Shown here one piece after another: positions 34,711 to 45,600 of a DNA stretch of 64,000 bases. The stretch comes from UBA12077 sp963665525 (lineage in GTDB: Bacteria > Bacteroidota > Bacteroidia > Bacteroidales > UBA12077). The stretch lies in NCBI GenBank assembly GCA_963665525.1, contig OY762280.1, forward strand, positions 3,410,001-3,474,000, written 5' to 3'. Made by a program: the position numbers and the translations under genes. Below the pieces are notes generated by a model, which saw only the letters and a list, made by a program, of their open reading frames with translations, was not told where the DNA came from and did not search any database. Every line of letters starts with the position of its first letter. Position 1 is the stretch's first letter.

Positions 34711-36623
34711 TGAAATTATTTCAGAACATATCGATAAAAAATAAGATCACATCTATTATTTTAATAGTCAGCACTTCAACACTATTGCTTGGATTTATTA
34801 TTGTCGGATTAGGAGAAATAAAAAATCTAAAAAGTGAAATGCTCCTTAATAATTTGATGAATACCAAATTAATAGGTGAATATTCCATCGCTCCTCTCAC
34901 TTTTGATGATAATAGTGGCGCAGAAAATGTATTATCTAAACTTTCAACAAACCCAAATGTTATAAGTGCTGCATTATATGACAGAAGTGGTATTTTATTT
35001 GCCTCCTATAAAAAACAACAAAACATTTTTATTGCTCCTTTATACGAAAAACCAGATGAGTTAAGTACATCTAAAAGTACATTTACAAAATCCGTATTAT
35101 ACATTGAACATCCGATCATCTACGAAAACTTTAAATATGGAGTTATTACTGTTCAGGTTGACACCTTATTGTTATCTAAAAAAACACAAAACTATATCTT
35201 TATTCTTTTAACCATCATGGTTGGGATGATAAGTTTTTCTTTTATTCTAGCCAACAAATTACAAAAACCAATCTCTCAACCCATACTTGAATTAGCACAG
35301 TTGACCAGGAAAATTTCAAAAGAAGGGGATTATAGTATTAAGATTGAGAAAAAAAGCCATGATGAAATTGGCATTCTTTACGATGATTTTAATAACATGC
35401 TTGAGCAAATTATTCACCGTGAAAATGCCCGCGATGAAGCCGAACAAAAATTATTAGAAGCCAAAGAAAAAGCTGAAGAAAGTGACAAGTTAAAATCCGC
35501 TTTTTTAGCAAATATGTCTCACGAGATAAGAACACCAATGAATGCCATCCTGGGCTTTGCTGAATTAATTACTATGCCCGATTCAGAAATTACGCCTAAC
35601 GAAAAACAAAACTTTATTAAACTGATTAATAACAGTGGAAATAATCTTTTACGATTAATTGATGATATCATTGATATTTCAAAAATAGAGGCCGGACAGA
35701 TAAAAATTCATAAAAAAGAGTGCTTCTTAAATATTACACTCAAAGAGATACAACAATCATATCTTGAAATTAGAAAAATTAAAGAAAAAGAACATGTTGA
35801 TATACGAGTCAATGAAAATGTCTATCATCAAAATTTAGTTATTCATACCGATACTTTAAGATTAAATCAGATTTTCACGAATCTTATTGACAATGCTCTT
35901 AAGTTTACAGAAGAGGGGTTCATCGAATTCGGGTATGAGATTCAAAATGAAGACAAGCTCTTATTTTATGTAAAAGATACTGGTGTAGGAATGGATCAAA
36001 AGAAGAAAGACCTGGTATTTGATCGATTTACAAAAATTGAAGATGATAAGAACCGATTATATCGGGGAGCAGGACTTGGGCTAGCCATTAGCAAGAGCCT
36101 TGTTGAATTGCTTGGTGGTAAAATTTGGGTTGAATCTGCCCCTGATCTTGGTTCAACATTCTATTTTAATTTACCTTTCGATGAAATTAAAAGCTCTAAT
36201 AATATAAATCCGTTAATAAATATCTCAGAAAACTACGACTGGCAAGATAAAACCATCTTAGTTGCGGAAGATGAACCAGCAAATTATATATACATTGAAG
36301 AAGTATTAAAGATTACAAAAGCACGTATTTTAAAGGCAATAAACGGAAAAGAAGCTATTGAAATTTTTAAAAACAACAATGATATTGACATTGTTATTAT
36401 GGATATTAAGATGCCCGAAATGGATGGTTACGAAGCAACTCGAAGAATCAAAAAGATTAATAATAAAGTTCCTGTTGTTTCGCAATCGGCTTATGCCATG
36501 CCAGGAGATATTGACAAAGGCTTAGAGTCTGGTATGGACGACTATCTTATAAAACCGGTTAAACCAAAAGAATTGTTGTCAATTTTAAATAAACACTTAA
36601 ATAAATTATCGATGATAGGATGA
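34710..36623 (+). CDS. hybrid sensor histidine kinase: CHASE8-HAMP-HisKA-HATPase-receiver
   Basis: The 637-residue protein has transmembrane segments at about 13-34 and 162-181 enclosing a periplasmic CHASE8-like sensor (IGEYSIAPLTFDDNSGAENVLSKL, VISAALYDRSGILFASY), the domain used by YfiN. A HAMP domain (182-235) follows, then a dimerisation domain with phosphoacceptor H271 in FLANMSHEIRTPMNA, an ATPase domain (NLIDNALKF, DTGVGM, GAGLGLAIS), and a C-terminal receiver with phosphoacceptor D565 in VIMDIKMPEMDGY. There is no diguanylate cyclase or DNA-binding output, so the signal must pass on through a phosphotransfer protein or a separate regulator, neither found here. It is coupled to yfiR upstream and overlaps the hydrolase ATG by 4 bp. 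Confidence 0.92.
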   Translation: MKLFQNISIKNKITSIILIVSTSTLLLGFIIVGLGEIKNLKSEMLLNNLMNTKLIGEYSIAPLTFDDNSGAENVLSKLSTNPNVISAALYDRSGILFASYKKQQNIFIAPLYEKPDELSTSKSTFTKSVLYIEHPIIYENFKYGVITVQVDTLLLSKKTQNYIFILLTIMVGMISFSFILANKLQKPISQPILELAQLTRKISKEGDYSIKIEKKSHDEIGILYDDFNNMLEQIIHRENARDEAEQKLLEAKEKAEESDKLKSAFLANMSHEIRTPMNAILGFAELITMPDSEITPNEKQNFIKLINNSGNNLLRLIDDIIDISKIEAGQIKIHKKECFLNITLKEIQQSYLEIRKIKEKEHVDIRVNENVYHQNLVIHTDTLRLNQIFTNLIDNALKFTEEGFIEFGYEIQNEDKLLFYVKDTGVGMDQKKKDLVFDRFTKIEDDKNRLYRGAGLGLAISKSLVELLGGKIWVESAPDLGSTFYFNLPFDEIKSSNNINPLINISENYDWQDKTILVAEDEPANYIYIEEVLKITKARILKAINGKEAIEIFKNNNDIDIVIMDIKMPEMDGYEATRRIKKINNKVPVVSQSAYAMPGDIDKGLESGMDDYLIKPVKPKELLSILNKHLNKLSMIG

Positions 36624-37756
36624 AAAAAATAATCAAGTATTACATCCCCGTTTCCGTTTTAATTGCATTAGTCATTTTATTTTTTCAGCCAGATCCTTTC
36701 CTTAGGAAGGCACTTATTTATAATACGGTTGACATTGATGATCACCAACTCTTTTCAAATAGAATTATTGAGAGCGGACCATATCAACCTTGGAAGTTAT
36801 CACCAAAATATAATTCTTACCATCTGTCAAAAGATGATCTAAATCTTTTAATGCAGTATCAGACAGTTGCTTTTATAGTCATTAAAGATACCAATCTTGT
36901 TTTTGAAAGTTACTGGGAAGATTATTCCGAAAACACTCTGTCTAGCTCGTTTTCCATGGCAAAAAGCTTTGTTAGTTTATTGCTTGGAATAGCGCTTGAC
37001 GAAGGACTTATCTCATCAATAGATGATCCTGTAGAAAAATACATCCCTGAATTTAAAGGTAAAAAATATACAATTACCATTCGTGATTTACTTACCATGA
37101 GTTCCGGATTAGAATGGAATGAAAGTTATCATAATCCATTTTCTGTTACTACAAAATCCTATTACGGTAAAAACCTGGATAAATTAGTTCTTAAATGTAA
37201 ATCGGAATACCCTCCGGCTGAAAAATACAAATACATCGCTGCCAATCCACAACTCTTAAGTATTATCATAAAAAATGTGACCAATAAAACACTAAGTCAA
37301 TACTTCTCGGAAAAAATATGGAAGCCATTAGGAGCAAAAAATGATGCCAGTTGGAGTTTAGATGAAGAAGGAGGTAGTGAAAAAGCATCTTGCTGTTTCA
37401 ATTCCAATGCACGCGATTTTGCACGAATTGGACAGCTAATACTTAATAAAGGATCATGGAATAATCAACAATTAGTATCTGAAAAATATTTAGATGAAGC
37501 ATTGACTCCTGCATCCTACTTATTGGACGAAAACAATCAAGCAGTTGATTTTTATGGTTTTCAATGGTGGATTAGTAATTATAATGAAGATAACATTTAT
37601 TACGCTCGTGGAATCTTAGGACAGTATATCATTTCAATACCAAATAAAAATATGGTTATTGTACGGCTTGGACATAAACGAAGTAAAGATCAAATCAACC
37701 ATCATCCAACCGATTTATTTAAATATCTTGATTTAGCATATCAGATTACTGAATAA
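36620..37756 (+). CDS. SxxK serine hydrolase (beta-lactamase/esterase class C fold)
   Basis: This 378-residue protein has an N-terminal hydrophobic stretch (YYIPVSVLIALVILFF) serving as membrane anchor or signal. The catalytic SxxK motif is S112-x-x-K115 in SSSFSMAKSFVSLLLG. YKYIAANPQLL holds the YxN-like motif, and the family marks DLLTMSSGLEW and GSWNNQQLVSEKYLDEAL are present. The family includes class C beta-lactamases, D-amino acid or murein peptidases and esterases. It is the last gene of the five-gene operon (ATGA overlap with the kinase) and may process the ligand or an envelope product sensed by the system. Confidence 0.88.
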   Translation: MKKIIKYYIPVSVLIALVILFFQPDPFLRKALIYNTVDIDDHQLFSNRIIESGPYQPWKLSPKYNSYHLSKDDLNLLMQYQTVAFIVIKDTNLVFESYWEDYSENTLSSSFSMAKSFVSLLLGIALDEGLISSIDDPVEKYIPEFKGKKYTITIRDLLTMSSGLEWNESYHNPFSVTTKSYYGKNLDKLVLKCKSEYPPAEKYKYIAANPQLLSIIIKNVTNKTLSQYFSEKIWKPLGAKNDASWSLDEEGGSEKASCCFNSNARDFARIGQLILNKGSWNNQQLVSEKYLDEALTPASYLLDENNQAVDFYGFQWWISNYNEDNIYYARGILGQYIISIPNKNMVIVRLGHKRSKDQINHHPTDLFKYLDLAYQITE

Positions 37757-37783
37757 AAAAAGCAGCCCAAAGGCTGCTTTTTG
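37755..37783. terminator. bidirectional terminator between the sensor operon and frr
   Basis: The stem AAAAGCAGCC/GGCTGCTTTT surrounds a short loop and has A-rich and T-rich flanks on opposite sides, so it can serve both the serine hydrolase gene (plus) and frr (minus). Confidence 0.8.
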
Positions 37784-37807
37784 ATTTTATTATCGTTGAC
37801 ATAAGTT

Positions 37808-38371
37808 CTAAATCTTCAAGATATCTTCTTCTTTCGCTTTTACAATCTGGTCTATTTTTTCACCATAACTGTCTGTTGTTTTTTGAACTTCAGCTTGAGC
37901 TGTTTTAGACTCATCTTCAGAAAGACCATCTTTTTCTAGTTGTTTAATTTCATCATTTGCATCCTTCCTTGCACTTCGTATGCTTACTCGAGCATTTTCT
38001 CCTTCAGAATGTACCTGTTTTACTAAGGTAAGTCTTCGTTCCTCTGTTAAAGCAGGAATATTAATTCTTATCATCTCACCATTATTCATTGGAGCAAAAC
38101 CAAGATTTGCATTAATAATCGCACGCTCAATAGGTTCAATCATGGTTTTTTCCCAAGGCTGTATCGCAATGGTTTTTGGATCAGGAGTTCCAATATTAGC
38201 AACCTGATTAATCGGAGTTTGATTGCCATAATAATCAACCATAACCGTATCAAGCATTCGTGGGTTAGCCTTTCCTGCTCTTAATGATCCCAGTTCTAAT
38301 TCTAAATGACTTATGGCTTTATCCATCCTTTCTTTAGCGGCATCGATCGTAAATTGAACTTCTTCTGTCAT
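37808..38371 (-). CDS. frr: ribosome recycling factor
   Basis: The 187-residue protein splits post-termination ribosomes together with EF-G. It has the hinge and head regions typical of the family: HLELELGSLRAGKANPRMLD, VDYYGNQTPINQVANIGTPDP, IQPWEKTMIEPIERAI, IRINIPALTEERR and VSIRSARKDANDEIK. The length is standard. It lies 78 bp downstream of pyrH on the same strand, the classic pyrH-frr pairing. Confidence 0.97.
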   Translation of the reverse strand: MTEEVQFTIDAAKERMDKAISHLELELGSLRAGKANPRMLDTVMVDYYGNQTPINQVANIGTPDPKTIAIQPWEKTMIEPIERAIINANLGFAPMNNGEMIRINIPALTEERRLTLVKQVHSEGENARVSIRSARKDANDEIKQLEKDGLSEDESKTAQAEVQKTTDSYGEKIDQIVKAKEEDILKI

Positions 38372-38449
38372 AACTTTATATTTTAGGATTAGGGTATTTT
38401 ATGTTTGCAACAAATTTAAGAAAAAAACTGAAACGCCAAAATTGCTATC

Positions 38450-39160
38450 CTACTTGCTAACCAGTGTTCCTATTTCCTCTCCAAGAACAACTTTTAACAG
38501 ATTACCTTTTTTATTCATATCAAAAACATAAATAGGTAAGTTATTTTCCTTACACATGGTAAAAGCAGTTAAATCCATTACATTTAATTCTCGGTTTATG
38601 ACCTCGTTAAAGCTTATTTGGTTGAATTTAGTTGCATTGGGGTCTTTTTCAGGATCAGCAGTATAAACACCATCTACTCTTGTTCCCTTTAAAATGATCT
38701 CAGCTCCAATTTCAACAGCTCTCAACGATGATGCTGTATCTGTTGTAAAAAAAGGATTTCCTGTTCCTCCCGATAAAATAACTACTTTTCCCAGCTCTAA
38801 ATCATCAATTGCTTGATCTCTGTTATACAACTCACCTACCGGCTCCATTCTTATTGCAGTAAAAACTGTTGATTTAACTCCCATGTTTTTCAAAGCAGAT
38901 TGCAAAGCTAAACTATTAATCACCGTTGCCATCATCCCCATCTGATCACCTTTTACCCGATCAAAACCACTAGCTACGCCTGATAATCCTCGAAAAATAT
39001 TTCCTCCACCTATAACAATTCCCACCTGCACTCCTGCCTCTTGTAACTCCTTAATTTGTTCGGCATATTCGTTTAATCGTTCTGAATCAATCCCATATCC
39101 GGCATTCCCCATTAAAGATTCGCCACTAAGTTTTAATAATATTCGTTTGTATTTAATCAT
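38450..39160 (-). CDS. pyrH: UMP kinase
   Basis: The 236-residue enzyme phosphorylates UMP to UDP and belongs to the amino-acid kinase fold. Motifs include RILLKLSGESLMG, VIGGGNIFRGL (phosphate loop), VKGDQMGMMATVINSLALQ, VVILSGGTGNPFFTTDTASSLRA and LKGTRVDGVYTADP. It precedes frr as usual. A good promoter match lies about 40-65 bp upstream of its start. Confidence 0.97.
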   Translation of the reverse strand: MIKYKRILLKLSGESLMGNAGYGIDSERLNEYAEQIKELQEAGVQVGIVIGGGNIFRGLSGVASGFDRVKGDQMGMMATVINSLALQSALKNMGVKSTVFTAIRMEPVGELYNRDQAIDDLELGKVVILSGGTGNPFFTTDTASSLRAVEIGAEIILKGTRVDGVYTADPEKDPNATKFNQISFNEVINRELNVMDLTAFTMCKENNLPIYVFDMNKKGNLLKVVLGEEIGTLVSK

Positions 39161-39197
39161 GAGATTTAGTTTTATCTATTAAAATTGTTCTAAATTA

Positions 39198-39226
39198 CAA
39201 AAATATCTTATTTCTTAAACTAACAA
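39198..39226 (-). promoter_or_regulatory. pyrH: promoter of pyrH-frr (Bacteroidota -33/-7 type)
   Basis: On the minus strand TTG (39226-39224) and TATTTTTG (39205-39198) are separated by 18 bp, a full match to TTG-N17-23-TAnnTTTG. Transcription would begin about 30 bases before the pyrH start codon. Confidence 0.5.
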
Positions 39227-39407
39227 AATTTCAAGTATTTTGGTCGATTTAAGCAATTAACTACTCAATTAAATTATTTGGTCGGTTATGTTTATAACTT
39301 TTTACTGCTTTTTTTCGTAAAAATAAACATGTTAAATTGCTGATAATTAATTTTTTCTAAAATTTAAATTATCAACATTTGTAATATCAAAAAAAACGGC
39401 AAAAACT

Positions 39408-39438
39408 TTGCTAGCATATTGATATTTAACTATTTTTA
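39408..39438 (+). promoter_or_regulatory. candidate promoter of the giant adhesin gene
   Basis: TTG (39408-39410) and TATTTTTA (39431-39438) are 20 bp apart, matching TTG-N17-23-TAnnTTTG except for the last base. The leader would be 120-210 bases long depending on the start codon used. Confidence 0.3.
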
Positions 39439-39610
39439 TAAGGTTTCGTTTTTATGACTTGATTTTACGAACATTTTATCAACAGTTTTTGTAAATTCGT
39501 AGCTTTTTTAAAATGGAACACCGAGAAGTATAGATAAATTTAATCGAAAGATTAGACTGATAGAAAGAGTGAGTAAACATAAAAGGAATCTTGGTATTTT
39601 CCTTACAAGA

Positions 39611-42600
39611 ATGTCGATTGACAAAAAAAATAAGGAAAGATGCTTTGGTTGGGGTATGCATAAAACCCTGACAAAGATTTTTATTGTCCTCACTTTGAGC
39701 TTTACTTCCTTAAATTCTTTCTCTCAAGAAGTTATCTGGTTAGAAGATTTTCCAACAAATGGAATTACATCTGATGCTGGTACAACAGCCTGGTGGGTTG
39801 ATGTTACTAGTTGTCCTTCAAATGATAATTTTGAAGTAATAAACAATCGTTTTACAGCTACTGATACAGATGGAGAAGGAGTTTGGTACTCCCAATTAAT
39901 TGATATATCATCATATAGTTATATTGGAATCAACATTGATTTAATAGGAGATTTATGGTTAGATCTAGGTGAAGATTATATAAAAGCTTACTATTCTATT
40001 GACGGAGGAGCAGAGACATTATTAACTAATGGTTTTCAAGACGGTTTTTTTACAAATGTCACTGCAAGTGCTTATGGTTTATCAGGTTCAACAGTACAAA
40101 TTATAATAAGAATCTATTCTGATTCTAATAATGAAGACCATTATTTTGATAATGTAACTGTTTTTGAAGATTTTTTTGAACCATGTTATGCCAAGACACT
40201 ATCCGTTGGATCCTCATGCAACTCTTCTACATTTACAAATGAATATGCTTATAATTCAAGTAATCCTGGAGATCCTGATGATGCATGTATTGCAGGATCT
40301 AATTGTTGTGGTGCATTTGATACATGGAATTCAAATTCCAAAGATATCTGGTTTAATTTTATTGTCCCTGCTTCCGGTAATGTAATCATTGATGCTCAGG
40401 ATAATGGAGGTTTGGCAGATGGAGCCATGGCTGTTTATTCAGGTGCCGACTGTAATAATCTAAATTTTATAATCTGTAACGATGATGGTCATGCAACTGG
40501 AGGTATGCCTCAAATATCATTAGAAGGTAGAACTCCAGGAGAAACCATTTGGATTCGTTTTTGGGGCTATAATACCAATGTTGGTTCTTTTGATATTTGT
40601 GTGTATGATGCTCCTACACCTGATAATGATTTACCTTGTGATGCTACTCAATTGGCTGTTGAATCATCATGCAATCCTGTTTCTGGAACAAATGCAGGTG
40701 CATCTGATTCAGGAATAGATGATCCAGGATGTGGAACATATAATGGTAATGATGTATGGTACTATTTTATTGCACCAGCATCTCAAAATGTTACCGTACA
40801 AGTTTCAGAAGGAACACTAAGCAATGCTGAAATGGCTATTTATACAGGTTCCTGCACTACTTTATCTTCTTCGGATGAATCTGATTGTGACGCAAGTGCA
40901 ATGCCCTTATCCATCACAGACAACACATATACCGAGGGAGATACTGTTTGGGTTCGGGTTTGGGGTGATGATGGGATCATGGGAACGTTTGATATTTGCG
41001 TTTATGGAAGTGCTTGTTCCCCTATTTCTGTAAATGCCGGAACTGATTCTGATATTTGCGATGGAGATAATATTCTACTAGGAGGGAGCCCAACTGCATC
41101 AGGAGTAACTGCACCATTTTCTTATGCTTGGACACCAATAACAGGTTTAGATGATGAGACAATAGCTAATCCCACAGCTACTCCCACCGATACAACAACA
41201 TATACCGTAATTGTTACCGATAATAATGGTTGCCAGGGAAGCGATCAGGTAACTATTAATTTAAATCCAAATCCAACACCATCGGTGTCAGGAAATAATA
41301 CTGTGTGTCCTGGAGCAACAGGAGAAGTTTACTCTACAACCAATAATGTTGGTAGTACTTATCTTTGGGAAGTTACAAATGGTACAATTAATGGTTCTGC
41401 AACGAATGCTTCTGTTACGATTGATTGGAATAATAACTGTAATACAACTGGAACAGTTAAAGTTACTGAAACAATATCAGCTACAAGTTGTGCTACAACT
41501 ACTGCCGATTTTAGTGTCACAATCAAAGACGATACTGCTCCTACATGGACAACAGTGGCTGGTAACTTAGATCGCACTGTAGAATGTGACGACGCTGCGG
41601 CTCTAACTGCAGCGCAGGCATTGTTCCCTGTTGCAGATGATAACTGTGATGCGGATGTAACAGATATTGTAAAAACATCAGGTGCTTTTGTTGCTGGTGC
41701 TTGCTCTCAGGCTGGAACTTATACTAATACTTGGGTAGTTACTGATGACTGTGGAAACACAAGTGCAGTATATACTCAAACAATTACGGTTGAAGATACG
41801 CAAGAGCCTACATGGACAACAGTGGCTGGTAACTTAGATCGCACTGTAGAATGTGACGACGCTGCGGCTCTAACTGCAGCGCAGGCATTGTTCCCTGTTG
41901 CAGATGATAACTGTGATGCGGATGTAACAGATATTGTAAAAACATCAGGTGCTTTTGTTGCTGGTGCTTGCTCTCAGGCTGGAACTTATACTAATACTTG
42001 GGTAGTTACTGATGACTGTGGAAACACAAGTGCGGTATATACTCAAACAATTACGGTTGAAGATACGCAAGAGCCTACATGGACAACAGTGGCTGGTAAC
42101 TTAGATCGCACTGTAGAATGTGACGACGCTGCGGCTCTAACTGCAGCGCAGGCATTGTTCCCTGTTGCAGATGATAACTGTGATGCGGATGTAACAGATA
42201 TTGTAAAAACATCAGGTGCTTTTGTTGCTGGTGCTTGCTCTCAGGCTGGAACTTATACTAATACTTGGGTAGTTACTGATGACTGTGGAAACACAAGTGC
42301 GGTATATACTCAAACAATTACGGTTGAAGATACGCAAGAGCCTACATGGACAACAGTGGCTGGTAACTTAGATCGCACTGTAGAATGTGACGACGCTGCG
42401 GCTCTAACTGCAGCGCAGGCATTGTTCCCTGTTGCAGATGATAACTGTGATGCGGATGTAACAGATATTGTAAAAACATCAGGTGCTTTTGTTGCTGGTG
42501 CTTGCTCTCAGGCTGGAACTTATACTAATACTTGGGTAGTTACTGATGACTGTGGAAACACAAGTGCGGTATATACTCAAACAATTACGGTTGAAGATAC

Positions 42601-45600
42601 GCAAGAGCCTACATGGACAACAGTGGCTGGTAACTTAGATCGCACTGTAGAATGTGACGACGCTGCGGCTCTAACTGCAGCGCAGGCATTGTTCCCTGTT
42701 GCAGATGATAACTGTGATGCGGATGTAACAGATATTGTAAAAACATCAGGTGCTTTTGTTGCTGGTGCTTGCTCTCAGGCTGGAACTTATACTAATACTT
42801 GGGTAGTTACTGATGACTGTGGAAACACAAGTGCAGTATATACTCAAACAATTACGGTTGAAGATACGCAAGAGCCTACATGGACAACAGTGGCTGGTAA
42901 CTTAGATCGCACTGTAGAATGTGACGACGCTGCGGCTCTAACTGCAGCGCAGGCATTGTTCCCTGTTGCAGATGATAACTGTGATGCGGATGTAACAGAT
43001 ATTGTAAAAACATCAGGTGCTTTTGTTGCTGGTGCTTGCTCTCAGGCTGGAACTTATACTAATACTTGGGTAGTTACTGATGACTGTGGAAACACAAGTG
43101 CGGTATATACTCAAACAATTACGGTTGAAGATACGCAAGAGCCTACATGGACAACAGTGGCTGGTAACTTAGATCGCACTGTAGAATGTGACGACGCTGC
43201 GGCTCTAACTGCAGCGCAGGCATTGTTCCCTGTTGCAGATGATAACTGTGATGCGGATGTAACAGATATTGTAAAAACATCAGGTGCTTTTGTTGCTGGT
43301 GCTTGCTCTCAGGCTGGAACTTATACTAATACTTGGGTAGTTAATGATGACTGTGGAAACACAAGTGCGGTATATACTCAAACAATTACGGTTGAAGATA
43401 CGCAAGAGCCTACATGGACAACAGTGGCTGGTAACTTAGATCGCACTGTAGAATGTGACGACGCTGCGGCTCTAACTGCAGCGCAGGCATTGTTCCCTGT
43501 TGCAGATGATAACTGTGATGCGGATGTAACAGATATTGTAAAAACATCAGGTGCTTTTGTTGCTGGTGCTTGCTCTCAGGCTGGAACTTATACTAATACT
43601 TGGGTAGTTACTGATGACTGTGGAAACACAAGTGCAGTATATACTCAAACAATTACGGTTGAAGATACGCAAGAGCCTACATGGACAACAGTGGCTGGTA
43701 ACTTAGATCGCACTGTAGAATGTGACGACGCTGCGGCTCTAACTGCAGCGCAGGCATTGTTCCCTGTTGCAGATGATAACTGTGATGCGGATGTAACAGA
43801 TATTGTAAAAACATCAGGTGCTTTTGTTGCTGGTGCTTGCTCTCAGGCTGGAACTTATACTAATACTTGGGTAGTTACTGATGACTGTGGAAACACAAGT
43901 GCGGTATATACTCAAACAATTACGGTTGAAGATACGCAAGAGCCTACATGGACAACAGTGGCTGGTAACTTAGATCGCACTGTAGAATGTGACGACGCTG
44001 CGGCTCTAACTGCAGCGCAGGCATTGTTCCCTGTTGCAGATGATAACTGTGATGCGGATGTAACAGATATTGTAAAAACATCAGGTGCTTTTGTTGCTGG
44101 TGCTTGCTCTCAGGCTGGAACTTATACTAATACTTGGGTAGTTACTGATGACTGTGGAAACACAAGTGCAGTATATACTCAAACAATTACGGTTGAAGAT
44201 ACGCAAGAGCCTACATGGACAACAGTGGCTGGTAACTTAGATCGCACTGTAGAATGTGACGACGCTGCGGCTCTAACTGCAGCGCAGGCATTGTTCCCTG
44301 TTGCAGATGATAACTGTGATGCGGATGTAACAGATATTGTAAAAACATCAGGTGCTTTTGTTGCTGGTGCTTGCTCTCAGGCTGGAACTTATACTAATAC
44401 TTGGGTAGTTACTGATGACTGTGGAAACACAAGTGCGGTATATACTCAAACAATTACGGTTGAAGATACGCAAGAGCCTACATGGACAACAGTGGCTGGT
44501 AACTTAGATCGCACTGTAGAATGTGACGACGCTGCGGCTCTAACTGCAGCGCAGGCATTGTTCCCTGTTGCAGATGATAACTGTGATGCGGATGTAACAG
44601 ATATTGTAAAAACATCAGGTGCTTTTGTTGCTGGTGCTTGCTCTCAGGCTGGAACTTATACTAATACTTGGGTAGTTACTGATGACTGTGGAAACACAAG
44701 TGCGGTATATACTCAAACAATTACGGTTGAAGATACGCAAGAGCCTACATGGACAACAGTGGCTGGTAACTTAGATCGCACTGTAGAATGTGACGACGCT
44801 GCGGCTCTAACTGCAGCGCAGGCATTGTTCCCTGTTGCAGATGATAACTGTGATGCGGATGTAACAGATATTGTAAAAACATCAGGTGCTTTTGTTGCTG
44901 GTGCTTGCTCTCAGGCTGGAACTTATACTAATACTTGGGTAGTTACTGATGACTGTGGAAACACAAGTGCAGTATATACTCAAACAATTACGGTTGAAGA
45001 TACGCAAGAGCCTACATGGACAACAGTGGCTGGTAACTTAGATCGCACTGTAGAATGTGACGACGCTGCGGCTCTAACTGCAGCGCAGGCATTGTTCCCT
45101 GTTGCAGATGATAACTGTGATGCGGATGTAACAGATATTGTAAAAACATCAGGTGCTTTTGTTGCTGGTGCTTGCTCTCAGGCTGGAACTTATACTAATA
45201 CTTGGGTAGTTACTGATGACTGTGGAAACACAAGTGCGGTATATACTCAAACAATTACGGTTGAAGATACGCAAGAGCCTACATGGACAACAGTGGCTGG
45301 TAACTTAGATCGCACTGTAGAATGTGACGACGCTGCGGCTCTAACTGCAGCGCAGGCATTGTTCCCTGTTGCAGATGATAACTGTGATGCGGATGTAACA
45401 GATATTGTAAAAACATCAGGTGCTTTTGTTGCTGGTGCTTGCTCTCAGGCTGGAACTTATACTAATACTTGGGTAGTTACTGATGACTGTGGAAACACAA
45501 GTGCGGTATATACTCAAACAATTACGGTTGAAGATACGCAAGAGCCTACATGGACAACAGTGGCTGGTAACTTAGATCGCACTGTAGAATGTGACGACGC

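Larger units (their letters stand above)
39161..39610. other. AT-rich intergenic region upstream of the giant adhesin gene
   Basis: This region holds no supported ORF or RNA gene. The pyrH promoter occupies its left end and a candidate promoter for the giant gene lies at 39408-39438. The first possible start codon of the giant frame is the GTG at 39569. Long A and T runs are frequent. Confidence 0.5.
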
